DNA from: a virus | DNA length: 44,659 nucleotides | IMG/VR virus record: IMGVR_UViG_3300028800_000155 | Span: 1 to 44,659 of that record | Reading direction: 5' to 3' (one strand) | Shown: positions 13,705 through 20,476 of the stretch, piece after piece | Position numbering within the stretch: position 1 is the first letter of the stretch | Layout: each line of letters opens with the position of its first letter | The notes under the pieces: model-generated | What the model saw: only the letters and a program-made list of their open reading frames with translations | The model's database searches: none | Told to the model about the DNA's origin: nothing | Made by a program: the position numbers and the translations under genes

Positions 13705-15250
13705 GAACCACATGGACCGCGAGACGCTGCGCGAACTGGTGCGCACGTATGCCGGCCGCAGAGCGATCGTAAAAAAGTATGGCTTCATCGGCTGGGCGCT
13801 GGTGTACCTGCCGCACTATTTCCGGCTGCCGCCGGGCAATTTCCACTACACGCTGATGAACGCGCTGGTGGACCCGGACGTGCTGAACGCACTGATAATA
13901 GGGTTCCGCGGAAGCGCCAAGAGCACGATAGCGAGCACGGCGCTGCCGCTGTACCTTGCACTGGAGCTGCCTGAGCTGCACCCGTTTATTATTCCGATCG
14001 CTGACACCGGCGTGCAGGCAGCGGCGAACATGAGCGCGATAAAGTACGAGCTGGACCACAACGAGATAATACGCGGCGACTACGGCGCGCCGAAGACCAA
14101 ACGCGCCGGCCGCCGTACGTTCGATGAAGGCCAATACGTGAAGCGCGAAGACGGCAGCTATGACTGGACGCTGGAAAGCGAAGAGGAGTGGCAGAGCAAG
14201 AACATCCTGCTGAACACCGGCGTGCGCATACTGGCGCGATCGCGCGGCCAGAAAGTGCGTGGACTGCGCCACCGGCAGCACCGCCCCAGCGACGTGATCG
14301 TGGACGACCCGGAGGACTTGGAATGGGTGAAGACGCAGGAGAACCGTAACAAGACCGAGAACTGGCTGCGCGGCGAGGTCATCCCTGCGATCGAAGAAAG
14401 CAAAGGCAAGCTGATAGTGATAGGCAACCTGCTGCACAACGACTGCTTGGTGGCGCGGCTGCGCGCGGAGAGTAAAACGGACGGCGGACTCTTCAAGCTC
14501 TTCGAGCTGAACATGTTCGATGAAACCGGCATAGAGACGCCGGAGCACGTGACGTGGCCCGCGAAGTACCCGACGCAAGCGGCGATAGATAGGCAGCGAC
14601 AACGCGCCGGCGCCGTGGCGTGGCAGCGCGAGTACAAGCTGAAGGTGGTGGCCGAAGAGGATCAGGTAATAAAGCCGGAGGACATACACTACTACAACGC
14701 GATACCGAGCACGTTCTTGGCGTCATGGAAAGGCCACGGCGTGGACTTGGCAATATCGCAAGCGGCGAGCGCCGACTATACGACGTGCGTGGACGGCGAC
14801 GTGTTCTATGTGGATCCCGATAACCTAGAGCAGCAGGGTGGCAGCGTGCGGATTTTCATACGCCCGAACCCATACAACCGGCACGTGACCTTCCACGAGT
14901 TCATGCAATACGTGCGCGTGATACCGGGCGACCGCGGCGGCGCGCACATGTTCTATGTGGAAGACGTGGGCTACCAGAAAGCGGCGATACAGGAAATGGA
15001 GCGCATGCTGCTGCCGGTGCAAGCGATGAAGCCGACGAGTGATAAGCGATCGCGCCTACAGGTGGTGGCGCAGTACATAAAGAACGGCACGGTGGTGTTT
15101 CCGCGGACCGGCTGCGACGAGCTGATAGGCCAGATGCTGAACCTAGGTACCGAAAGCCATGACGACCTTGTGGACGCGCTGGTGTGGCTGATATGGGGGC
15201 TGGTGGACCAAGGGCTGGACATTCCCAAAGTACGGTGGGTTGAAGTGTAG
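13691..15250 (+). CDS. terL: Terminase large subunit (ATPase-nuclease)
   Basis: The DNA-packaging motor, 519 residues, a normal length. The ATPase domain shows Walker A GFRGSAKST (71-79) and Walker B DVIVDDPED (201-209), with a motif III-like VIGNLLHND (243-251). The C-terminal RNase H-like nuclease shows D352 in HGVDLAISQ, FYVEDVG (421-427) and SHDDLVDAL (489-497), the acidic residues that bind metal. It translocates DNA through the portal and cuts concatemers. It overlaps the small subunit by 14 nt; a second ATG at 13712 is an alternative start. The lineage looks like the Terminase_6 group, which often uses headful packaging, but that needs a phylogeny. Confidence 0.95.
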   Translation: MELPENHMDRETLRELVRTYAGRRAIVKKYGFIGWALVYLPHYFRLPPGNFHYTLMNALVDPDVLNALIIGFRGSAKSTIASTALPLYLALELPELHPFIIPIADTGVQAAANMSAIKYELDHNEIIRGDYGAPKTKRAGRRTFDEGQYVKREDGSYDWTLESEEEWQSKNILLNTGVRILARSRGQKVRGLRHRQHRPSDVIVDDPEDLEWVKTQENRNKTENWLRGEVIPAIEESKGKLIVIGNLLHNDCLVARLRAESKTDGGLFKLFELNMFDETGIETPEHVTWPAKYPTQAAIDRQRQRAGAVAWQREYKLKVVAEEDQVIKPEDIHYYNAIPSTFLASWKGHGVDLAISQAASADYTTCVDGDVFYVDPDNLEQQGGSVRIFIRPNPYNRHVTFHEFMQYVRVIPGDRGGAHMFYVEDVGYQKAAIQEMERMLLPVQAMKPTSDKRSRLQVVAQYIKNGTVVFPRTGCDELIGQMLNLGTESHDDLVDALVWLIWGLVDQGLDIPKVRWVEV

Positions 15251-15256
15251 CGGCAT

Positions 15257-15285
15257 TTGACAAAGAAAATAGAGTGTGCTATGAT
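15257..15285 (+). promoter_or_regulatory. Near-consensus sigma-70 promoter, leaderless
   Basis: Perfect -35 TTGACA (15257-15262), 17-bp spacer, and extended -10 TGC-TATGAT (hexamer 15280-15285). The start codon ATG at 15292 is exactly 12 nt after the first base of the -10 hexamer, so RNA would begin at the ATG. This is the only promoter in the window with a perfect -35 and it fixes the geometry for the others. Confidence 0.8.
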
Positions 15286-15291
15286 GAAGTT

Positions 15292-15519
15292 ATGGAACTG
15301 CCAGCTTGTAACGGGATCTGCTGCGGAAATAGACCGGGCTACAAGAAGTATGGCGGTATGTGCCAGCTCTGCTACGTCTACGAAGAGTGGCGAAAGCGCG
15401 GCACGCAATTCCGGCACGAACCCTCGAAGCGCTTCCCGCACGGCCGCTGGCGCATAAGCCCACGGGCTAAGTGGCGGCCAATGGAAACATACAGCGCGAA
15501 GTTCTTCCTACCGCGATAG
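15292..15519 (+). CDS. Cysteine-rich basic protein (75 aa)
   Basis: The frame begins upstream at 15274, but the promoter just described places the mRNA start at the ATG of 15292. The N-terminus contains CNGICCGNRPGYKKYGGMCQLC, a compact zinc-knuckle-like cluster (five cysteines within 22 residues). The rest is rich in Arg, Lys and aromatic residues (RKRGTQFRHEPSKRFPHGRW). Nucleic-acid binding seems likely from composition. It stands alone between terL and the tRNA-Ile locus. No named family. Confidence 0.75.
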   Translation: MELPACNGICCGNRPGYKKYGGMCQLCYVYEEWRKRGTQFRHEPSKRFPHGRWRISPRAKWRPMETYSAKFFLPR

Positions 15520-15522
15520 ATA

Positions 15523-15531
15523 TGCTATAAT
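15523..15531 (+). promoter_or_regulatory. Promoter of the tRNA-Ile transcript
   Basis: Extended -10 TGC-TATAAT (hexamer 15526-15531), a perfect consensus, at the end of the cysteine-rich gene. Transcription should begin near 15538, about 125 nt upstream of tRNA-Ile. Confidence 0.65.
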
Positions 15532-15537
15532 TACTGC

Positions 15538-15663
15538 GAGGCGTTTAGGACAGGACCGGCACGTGCTGCAGCCACGTACCCTCCGAAAACCCTGCACCTT
15601 CGGGAATTGGGAGGTCGTGCACCGCGCGGGAAGCCGGATAGAGCGCGCGGGCATTTTCCCACT
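15538..15663 (+). other. Structured leader upstream of tRNA-Ile
   Basis: No gene. Hairpins are visible: ACGTG-CTGCAGC-CACGT (15561-15577), whose 7-nt loop mimics an anticodon arm, and a GC-rich CGCGCG.../CGCGCG pairing just before the tRNA. TGCAC/GTGCA flanks a middle segment. The leader may direct processing of the tRNA or be part of a longer non-coding RNA that includes it. Confidence 0.4.
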
Positions 15664-15735
15664 AGGCCTTTAGCTCAGCGGTAGAGCAGTGAGCTTATAC
15701 CTCACCGGCGGCAGGTTCGACCCCTGCAAGGCCTA
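15664..15735 (+). tRNA. trnI: tRNA-Ile (anticodon UAU)
   Basis: All four arms are well formed: acceptor AGGCCTT/AAGGCCT (7 of 7 pairs), D-stem GCTC/GAGC with loop AGCGGTA, anticodon stem GTGAG/CTCAC with loop CTTATAC, and T-stem GCAGG/CCTGC with loop TTCGACC. Variable loop 5 nt, discriminator A, CCA not encoded. The anticodon TAT (15696-15698) reads the isoleucine codon ATA. Most bacteria read ATA with a CAU anticodon modified to lysidine by TilS; a genuine UAU anticodon is rare. It fits this phage, in which ATA is the main isoleucine codon of most genes. Confidence 0.92.
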
Positions 15736-15750
15736 CAGCGTACACCGTTT

Positions 15751-15867
15751 GGTTCTCGGGCATTTGGTGGGTGGACAGCAGGGCGCGCCGGTTTCGGCTG
15801 GCGCTACCCCATGAAGCCCACACCTTTCGCGGCCCAACGGGTTGCGATAGTATAGTGCCCGAAAACC
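15751..15867 (+). ncRNA. Candidate structured RNA (~117 nt) downstream of tRNA-Ile
   Basis: The ends pair over 12 positions with one mismatch: GGTTCTCGGGCA (15751-15762) with TGCCCGAAAACC (15856-15867). Inside, GTGGG near 15769 pairs with CCCAC near 15817, and a GC-rich hairpin is built on GCCG-GTTT-CGGC (15788-15799). A coding frame runs through it, but the real start of the next gene lies downstream at 15918. No known RNA family recognised. It may be co-transcribed with the tRNA. Confidence 0.45.
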
Positions 15868-15902
15868 AGATGGAGATATGCACAGGCCGCGCACAGCGGC
15901 TT

Positions 15903-15911
15903 TGCTATACT
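15903..15911 (+). promoter_or_regulatory. Leaderless promoter of the zinc-knuckle gene
   Basis: Extended -10 TGC-TATACT (hexamer 15906-15911), exactly 12 nt before ATG 15918, with AAAAGC between. Confidence 0.65.
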
Positions 15912-15917
15912 AAAAGC

Positions 15918-16520
15918 ATGAAATATCACGTAGCCGAAGACATATACGGAAATGCACGGCACCTTGTGATCGATGACGACATGGGTGGCTACGTTGTAGA
16001 GGATCTGACACCGATAGAGAAATCAGACCCAATAGGCAAGCTAGTGGTGACGCATGAAGTGGAAGAACAGATAGCGCGCTCGGCACCGGCGGCACTACTG
16101 CGGCGTGCGGCGAAGAAAGATAAGAAGGTAAAGCCAGCGACGAAAGCGCCGAAGCAGAAAGGCGCGTGCGGCAACTGTGGCGAAGTGGGACATAGCAAGT
16201 GGCACTGCCCGAAGCTGGGCCGCGGAGGGAGCGGTGAAAACGGGAGTGCGGGAAAAGTGGGGCTGTGCTGGTGCGGCCGCAATTACGGACACACTGGCAT
16301 GCACAAGCGGAGGCAGGAAGATGCAGCGCCGGCACAGAGCACCGCGCCAAAGCTACGCGAGGGCAAGCTGACGTTCGATGAGTTCCGCGCTGAGGTGAAC
16401 CGACGCGCGCATGCCGGCGAGAAGCCGACGCAGGTGGCGATAGCGCTGAAAGAGCGGCCGAAGATGGTGGCGCGCGTATGGCCGAGGGACGTGCCGATGG
16501 GCGGGAGTGTTGAAGAATAA
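15918..16520 (+). CDS. CCHC zinc-knuckle protein (200 aa)
   Basis: Start fixed by the promoter 12 nt upstream; the frame itself is open from 15771. Residues 84-97 (CGNCGEVGHSKWHC) are a textbook C-x2-C-x4-H-x4-C zinc knuckle, the fold used by retroviral nucleocapsids to bind single-stranded nucleic acid. A second cluster CWCGRNYGHTGMH (117-129) may bind another metal. Lys-rich linkers flank them (KKDKKVKPATKAPKQK). The C-terminus (LTFDEFRAEVNRRAHAGEKPTQVAIALKERPKMVARVW) has an HTH-like 'PTQVAIALKERPKMV'. A nucleic-acid-binding role is likely. Knuckles of this type are uncommon in tailed phages. Confidence 0.8.
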   Translation: MKYHVAEDIYGNARHLVIDDDMGGYVVEDLTPIEKSDPIGKLVVTHEVEEQIARSAPAALLRRAAKKDKKVKPATKAPKQKGACGNCGEVGHSKWHCPKLGRGGSGENGSAGKVGLCWCGRNYGHTGMHKRRQEDAAPAQSTAPKLREGKLTFDEFRAEVNRRAHAGEKPTQVAIALKERPKMVARVWPRDVPMGGSVEE

Positions 16521-16526
16521 AAAAAG

Positions 16527-16535
16527 TGTTACACT
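16527..16535 (+). promoter_or_regulatory. Leaderless promoter of the 16543 gene
   Basis: Extended -10 TGT-TACACT (hexamer 16530-16535), 13 nt before ATG 16543, followed by AAAAATA. Confidence 0.6.
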
Positions 16536-16542
16536 AAAAATA

Positions 16543-16965
16543 ATGGAACCGCTAAAAGCTATAGAAGTCCGCCGGGTAGAGAGTTCGGCCGAGCTGATGA
16601 AGCCGGGCGACTACACGTACATAGCAAAGCGCGAACCGGTGCGGCGAATAGAAACGCTGCCGATTCCCCCGCCGCGGCAATTTTTCAAACGGCTGGCATG
16701 GCGTATATGGGGACGCAAAGAGCTGCAGCACGAAGTGATAGAGCTGCGCTGGCCTGACTACGACGCGATCATACTGAACTGCCCGAACTGCAACCAGCCC
16801 ATAGCGACGACCGCGGCGCACAAGATAATAAGCGTGGAACCGCTGACCATTTCCGTGCCGATAGCGTGCGGCTACGAGAAAGCGCAAGGCGTGGCGCGCG
16901 ATGCGCGCGAGCAAGAGCGCGCAAGCAATTTTGAAATAACCGGCGGACGAATAATACGCGTATGA
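16543..16965 (+). CDS. Zinc-ribbon protein, DUF6527-like (140 aa)
   Basis: The frame opens at 16507 but the promoter 13 nt upstream favours the ATG at 16543. The N-terminal 80 residues are basic and Pro-rich (PIPPPRQFFKRLAWRIWGRK). From about 80 on, ILNCPNCNQPIATTAAHKII, VEPLTISVPIACG and the end NFEITGGRIIRV fit a small family: a CxxC pair, then 'PLTI.P.....C', then 'F.ITGG.I'. Two further copies lie at 16962 and 36396. The family resembles DUF6527, phage-associated zinc-binding proteins of unknown function; that name is from memory of the pattern. Confidence 0.65.
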   Translation: MEPLKAIEVRRVESSAELMKPGDYTYIAKREPVRRIETLPIPPPRQFFKRLAWRIWGRKELQHEVIELRWPDYDAIILNCPNCNQPIATTAAHKIISVEPLTISVPIACGYEKAQGVARDAREQERASNFEITGGRIIRV

Positions 16966-17213
16966 CCATACCAGAGCTGAAAAAAGTAGACGGCCTGAAC
17001 CAACTCCAAAACCCCGGAGATTTTTGTTTCTATAGAAACTACGGCGGCAAGGTGGTGGGCATAATAATGATCTGTCTATGCGGCCAGCGCATACAGGCGG
17101 GTGACCGGCACCGGATAGTGAGCGAGGATCCGCTGACGATAGCGCCGCAGATGGTGCACAGCGAAATGCACTGCCAATTTTTTATAACCGACGGGAAAAT
17201 AATACTACCCTAA
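16962..17213 (+). CDS. Zinc-ribbon protein, DUF6527-like, second copy (83 aa)
   Basis: ATGA overlap with the previous gene. The core is the same as in that gene: MICLCGQRIQAGDRHRIVSED, PLTIAPQMVHSEMHC and a final FFITDGKIILP. Compared with the 140-aa copy, the basic N-terminal extension is missing and the first CxxC pair has become CLC. The two adjacent genes look like an old tandem duplication. Immediately upstream of the portal gene, so possibly a minor virion or assembly protein, but that is only positional. Confidence 0.7.
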   Translation: MTIPELKKVDGLNQLQNPGDFCFYRNYGGKVVGIIMICLCGQRIQAGDRHRIVSEDPLTIAPQMVHSEMHCQFFITDGKIILP

Positions 17214-17216
17214 CCC

Positions 17217-19646
17217 ATGGCAAACGAGGACACGTTTGGTACCCGACTGATCCGTTCGTTCACGCAGAACCGCTTCATAAAAGGTGGCCTGAGCTGGGTG
17301 CCGGGATACAACAAGCGCATAGAGCCGGAGCTGTTTAGCCAAGGCCGCAAGATAACGATGGACCGCTACGGCCTGCGCGCGAAAGCGAGCGGTGGCGCCG
17401 GTGGACAGTTTGCGGAATACGGCGACGAGTACAGCGCGATGGCGATTTACCGGCCGAGTGGCGGCAAGCGCGTGGACGCCGCAAAGGCGATGAGCAACGC
17501 AGTGGGCTGGCCGTACGTGGCCGGCAAAGCGATCGCACGCGAAGTGATGAACATCGACTTCCGGCTGTTTCAAATAAGCGGCAAGGACCACAAAGAAAAA
17601 GAGGAGCACGATATACTGGACCTGCTGGATACGGTGAACCCGGATATGACCGGCAGCGAGCTGAAATATCTGACGAGCTTCCATCTAGACCTGACCGGCA
17701 ACGCCTACTGGCTGATGACCGGCGTGAAGGACGAGAAGGGAAAACCGAACGCGCTCTACATGCTGGACCCCAGCCGCGTGCGCGTGATGGTGGACCAGCG
17801 CGATTTTCCGTTTCAAGTGACCGGCTATAAAGTGCGCTTCAATACATTTACGAAATACTACCAGCCGTGGGAGGTGCTGCACTTCCGCGAACCGGACCCG
17901 CTGGATCCGTACGAAGGCGTAGGCCCGGTGCAGAACGTGGCGGAGTGGATAGATCTGGACAACTATGCGATGGAGTTTAACCGCCGCTTCTTTGTGAACG
18001 GCGCGCGCCCGGCAGGATTTTTGATAAGCGACACGGTGGTGAACGAGGCGCAGATAGAGAATATAAAGATCAGCTTTGCGGATGTGCATGGCGGCATAGA
18101 CAACATGAACCGCATAGCCGTGCTGCCGAAGGGTTTGAAATGGCAGGCCAGCGGCACGTCGCCAAAGGATATGGACTTTAGCAACCTGAGCGACAACACG
18201 CGCGATCGGATACTGAGCGCCTTCGGCGTGAGCAAGACCATACTGGGCACCGCGGAGAGCGATACGAACCGCGCGACCGCGGAGACGGCCGACTATGTGT
18301 TCAGCAAGCGCGTGGTGCGGCCGCGCATGCAGCTGATCTGTGATTTTTTGAACCAGCGACTGGTGGGCCGCTACGGCGATGATCTGTACATAACCTTCAT
18401 AGACCCTGTGCCGGAAGACCGCGCCGCGCGCGTGACTGAGATGCAAGCCGCCATAGGAAGCCAGCCGGTGCTGACCGTGGACGAAGCGCGTGACGAGTAC
18501 ATGGGCCTAGGCCCGGTGGACGGCGGCGACAAGCTGATGGTGCCGAACACGGTGACGGCCGCGGGAGAAAAACCGCCCGCACCTGAACCGGCGCCGGCAG
18601 CTGGAAAGAAACCGCCGCAGAGCGATACTGAAAAAGAAGAACAAGAGGAGCAGGAAGAGGATGGAAAAAAAGGTAAGCAGGTGAAAACCGCCAGCGGCGC
18701 TCGGGTAGCGTTCCGCCCGGCACGAGCGCGCATGAAGACGATAACCGTAAAGCGCAAAGAGATGGCGTCCGAGACCGCGCGCATGATAGAAGCCGCGCTG
18801 GCCAAGGCGCTAGCAAAACCGACGAGCCGTTTCGCACCTGATGAGAAAAAGGACGCCGCAGCATTCGAGAGCTTTAAGGAACAGGCGGCCGCGGCCGAGA
18901 AAGCGATACACGCGATCATACTGGAGGTGAACGCGAAGCAGCGCAAAGAAGTGCTGGAGAACTTGGCGGAAGCGACCGGGAAAAACGCAGAAAAACTGAT
19001 GCGCGCAGGAGTGGAAACAAAAGCGGTAGATCCCACTAAGCTGTTCGATCTGGATAACTGGATAACCTTCACGACCGACGCGCTGACGCCGACGATAGAA
19101 AAGTTTTTTGCAGCAGCCGGTACCGCCGCGGCGGCCGAGCTGGGCTTCAGCGACATAAACCCACTGACGAACAATGCCGCAAAGGTGGCGCTGCACCGCA
19201 GCGTGGCGCTGATGAGCGAAAGCTATAACACCACAACGCTGGCCGTGCTGGAAGAAAAGCTGAACGAAGGCATAACGGGCGGCGCGAGCTTGGCGGACCT
19301 GACCAAGACCGTAGGCGATGTGTTCGATGTGAACGACAAATATAGCGCCGAGCGCATAAGCAAGACCGAGGCGTTTCGCACGATGAACGAGGCGCAGAAG
19401 GTGGCGTGGAAGCAGACAGGCGTGGTGAAGACGATGCGCTGGTACACGAGCGAGATGGATAACGTGTGCCCTTTCTGTGCCGAGATGAACGGCAAGAGTG
19501 TGAGCATAGATGACAACTTTTTTGACCAAGGCGAGACCTATACCGTGGGCGATCAGTCCATGAGTGTGGACTACAGCGATATAAGCGCGCCGCCGCTCCA
19601 TCCCAACTGCAACTGCTTCATCCGGCCAGACGAACTAACCGACTAA
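17217..19646 (+). CDS. Portal protein fused to MuF/SPP1 gp7-like head morphogenesis domain
   Basis: 809 residues, about twice a normal portal. Residues ~40-440 match the HK97-type portal: LDLTGNAYWLMTG (155-167), LDPSRVRVMVD, EVLHFREPDPLDPYEGVGPV, FFVNGARPAGFL and DTNRATAETADYVFSKRVVRP. A Lys/Glu/Pro-rich linker (~450-530) follows. Residues ~530-809 match MuF: SAERISKTEAFRTMNEAQ, then CPFCAEMNGK (751-760) and PPLHPNCNC (792-800), a probable zinc site. Portals form the 12-subunit packaging ring; MuF-type proteins enter the capsid or are injected. The fusion would place one MuF domain per portal subunit. No frame break is seen at the junction, so it is one gene. Confidence 0.9.
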   Translation: MANEDTFGTRLIRSFTQNRFIKGGLSWVPGYNKRIEPELFSQGRKITMDRYGLRAKASGGAGGQFAEYGDEYSAMAIYRPSGGKRVDAAKAMSNAVGWPYVAGKAIAREVMNIDFRLFQISGKDHKEKEEHDILDLLDTVNPDMTGSELKYLTSFHLDLTGNAYWLMTGVKDEKGKPNALYMLDPSRVRVMVDQRDFPFQVTGYKVRFNTFTKYYQPWEVLHFREPDPLDPYEGVGPVQNVAEWIDLDNYAMEFNRRFFVNGARPAGFLISDTVVNEAQIENIKISFADVHGGIDNMNRIAVLPKGLKWQASGTSPKDMDFSNLSDNTRDRILSAFGVSKTILGTAESDTNRATAETADYVFSKRVVRPRMQLICDFLNQRLVGRYGDDLYITFIDPVPEDRAARVTEMQAAIGSQPVLTVDEARDEYMGLGPVDGGDKLMVPNTVTAAGEKPPAPEPAPAAGKKPPQSDTEKEEQEEQEEDGKKGKQVKTASGARVAFRPARARMKTITVKRKEMASETARMIEAALAKALAKPTSRFAPDEKKDAAAFESFKEQAAAAEKAIHAIILEVNAKQRKEVLENLAEATGKNAEKLMRAGVETKAVDPTKLFDLDNWITFTTDALTPTIEKFFAAAGTAAAAELGFSDINPLTNNAAKVALHRSVALMSESYNTTTLAVLEEKLNEGITGGASLADLTKTVGDVFDVNDKYSAERISKTEAFRTMNEAQKVAWKQTGVVKTMRWYTSEMDNVCPFCAEMNGKSVSIDDNFFDQGETYTVGDQSMSVDYSDISAPPLHPNCNCFIRPDELTD

Positions 19647-19647
19647 C

Positions 19648-19869
19648 ATGAAAACTGCCGCTGCCACACTAAAAAAGTCCGAGCTGCTGACCACCTGCTG
19701 CAAAGCGGGCTTCACCAAGATGGTGATACCGCTGAACGAGTACCTGACGAGGATCCGCGGCGGTGAGGTCGCACCGCACGTGTGGAACCTGTACTGGATA
19801 CCGGTGCAGACATGCACGGCGTGCGGCAAGGAGTGCGAAGTAGAAATGCAAACCCCTAAACAAGAATAA
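19648..19869 (+). CDS. Small zinc-binding protein (73 aa)
   Basis: Begins 1 nt after the portal stop. It contains TCCKAGFTKMVIPLNEYL, a Trp-rich middle (VWNLYWIPVQ) and TCTACGKECEVEM, so two cysteine groups (CC and CxxC..C) that could bind one zinc. The arrangement resembles small zinc-ribbon proteins of tailed phages. No clear function; it sits among structural genes. Confidence 0.65.
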   Translation: MKTAAATLKKSELLTTCCKAGFTKMVIPLNEYLTRIRGGEVAPHVWNLYWIPVQTCTACGKECEVEMQTPKQE

Positions 19870-19870
19870 G

Positions 19871-20452
19871 ATGCTGGACCTAGCCCAAAACCTTATAAAA
19901 GTAAAAACCCTTGGCGGCTACAACGCTACGGCATATTTGATAACGCTGCAGAGCGGGCAAGGCGCGAAGCTGAATAGCGCCGGCGGCTTTAATATGATCT
20001 GGTGGAATATAACGGACTACCCGGACCCGTCCGATGATCCGAACGCGGAGATAACCCGCGTGGCCAGTGTGAGCGGCGACGTGGTGACGCTGGTGAACAA
20101 CGGCAGCAGCCGCACCGAGCAAGAAGGGATAGTGCCCAGCACGAAGAACACGGCCAACAAAATATACGTAATGGTGCCGTGCCTTTCAGCCAAGATGATC
20201 ACCGACATAGGCAACAACCTGCGCTACCCGTGGCAGACGCCGGGCACGGTGACTGGCACGATAGATGGAACGAACCGGAACTTTACGCTGCCGTGGACGC
20301 CGAACGACCCGAACAGCTTGGTGCTCTATCTGAACCAGCAGCCCTATTTTGCTGGCGTGCATTTTGTGTATAACGGGGGAACCTCGATAACTTACCTGAC
20401 CGCACCGGATGGGTCGCTAGCTCAGTACGGTCACGTGGCGACTGGACAATAA
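19871..20452 (+). CDS. Virion structural protein with beta-sandwich domain (193 aa)
   Basis: Starts 1 nt after the previous stop. The first 100 residues are beta-rich (GGYNATAYLITLQSGQ, VASVSGDVVTLVNNGSSRTEQEG). The second part, with TPGTVTGTIDGTNRNFTLPW, then NSLVLYLNQQPYFAGVHFVY and ITYLTAP, matches a domain often seen in phage tail, neck and adhesin proteins ('G..NG.N..FTL...P..SL.LYLNG......DY......I.....P'). Likely a head or tail decoration or fiber-attachment protein. It directly precedes the giant fiber gene. Confidence 0.65.
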   Translation: MLDLAQNLIKVKTLGGYNATAYLITLQSGQGAKLNSAGGFNMIWWNITDYPDPSDDPNAEITRVASVSGDVVTLVNNGSSRTEQEGIVPSTKNTANKIYVMVPCLSAKMITDIGNNLRYPWQTPGTVTGTIDGTNRNFTLPWTPNDPNSLVLYLNQQPYFAGVHFVYNGGTSITYLTAPDGSLAQYGHVATGQ

Positions 20453-20460
20453 AAAAAATA

Positions 20461-20469
20461 TGTTAAACT
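20461..20469 (+). promoter_or_regulatory. Leaderless promoter of the giant fiber gene
   Basis: Extended -10 TGT-TAAACT (hexamer 20464-20469), 13 nt before ATG 20477, followed by AAAAATA. Opens the secreted-fiber cassette. Confidence 0.65.
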
Positions 20470-20476
20470 AAAAATA

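Noticed and set aside
15561-15577. Hairpin ACGTG-CTGCAGC-CACGT resembling a tRNA-Cys (GCA) anticodon arm
   Set aside because: Flanking sequence cannot form the other tRNA arms and lacks a TTC-type T-loop.
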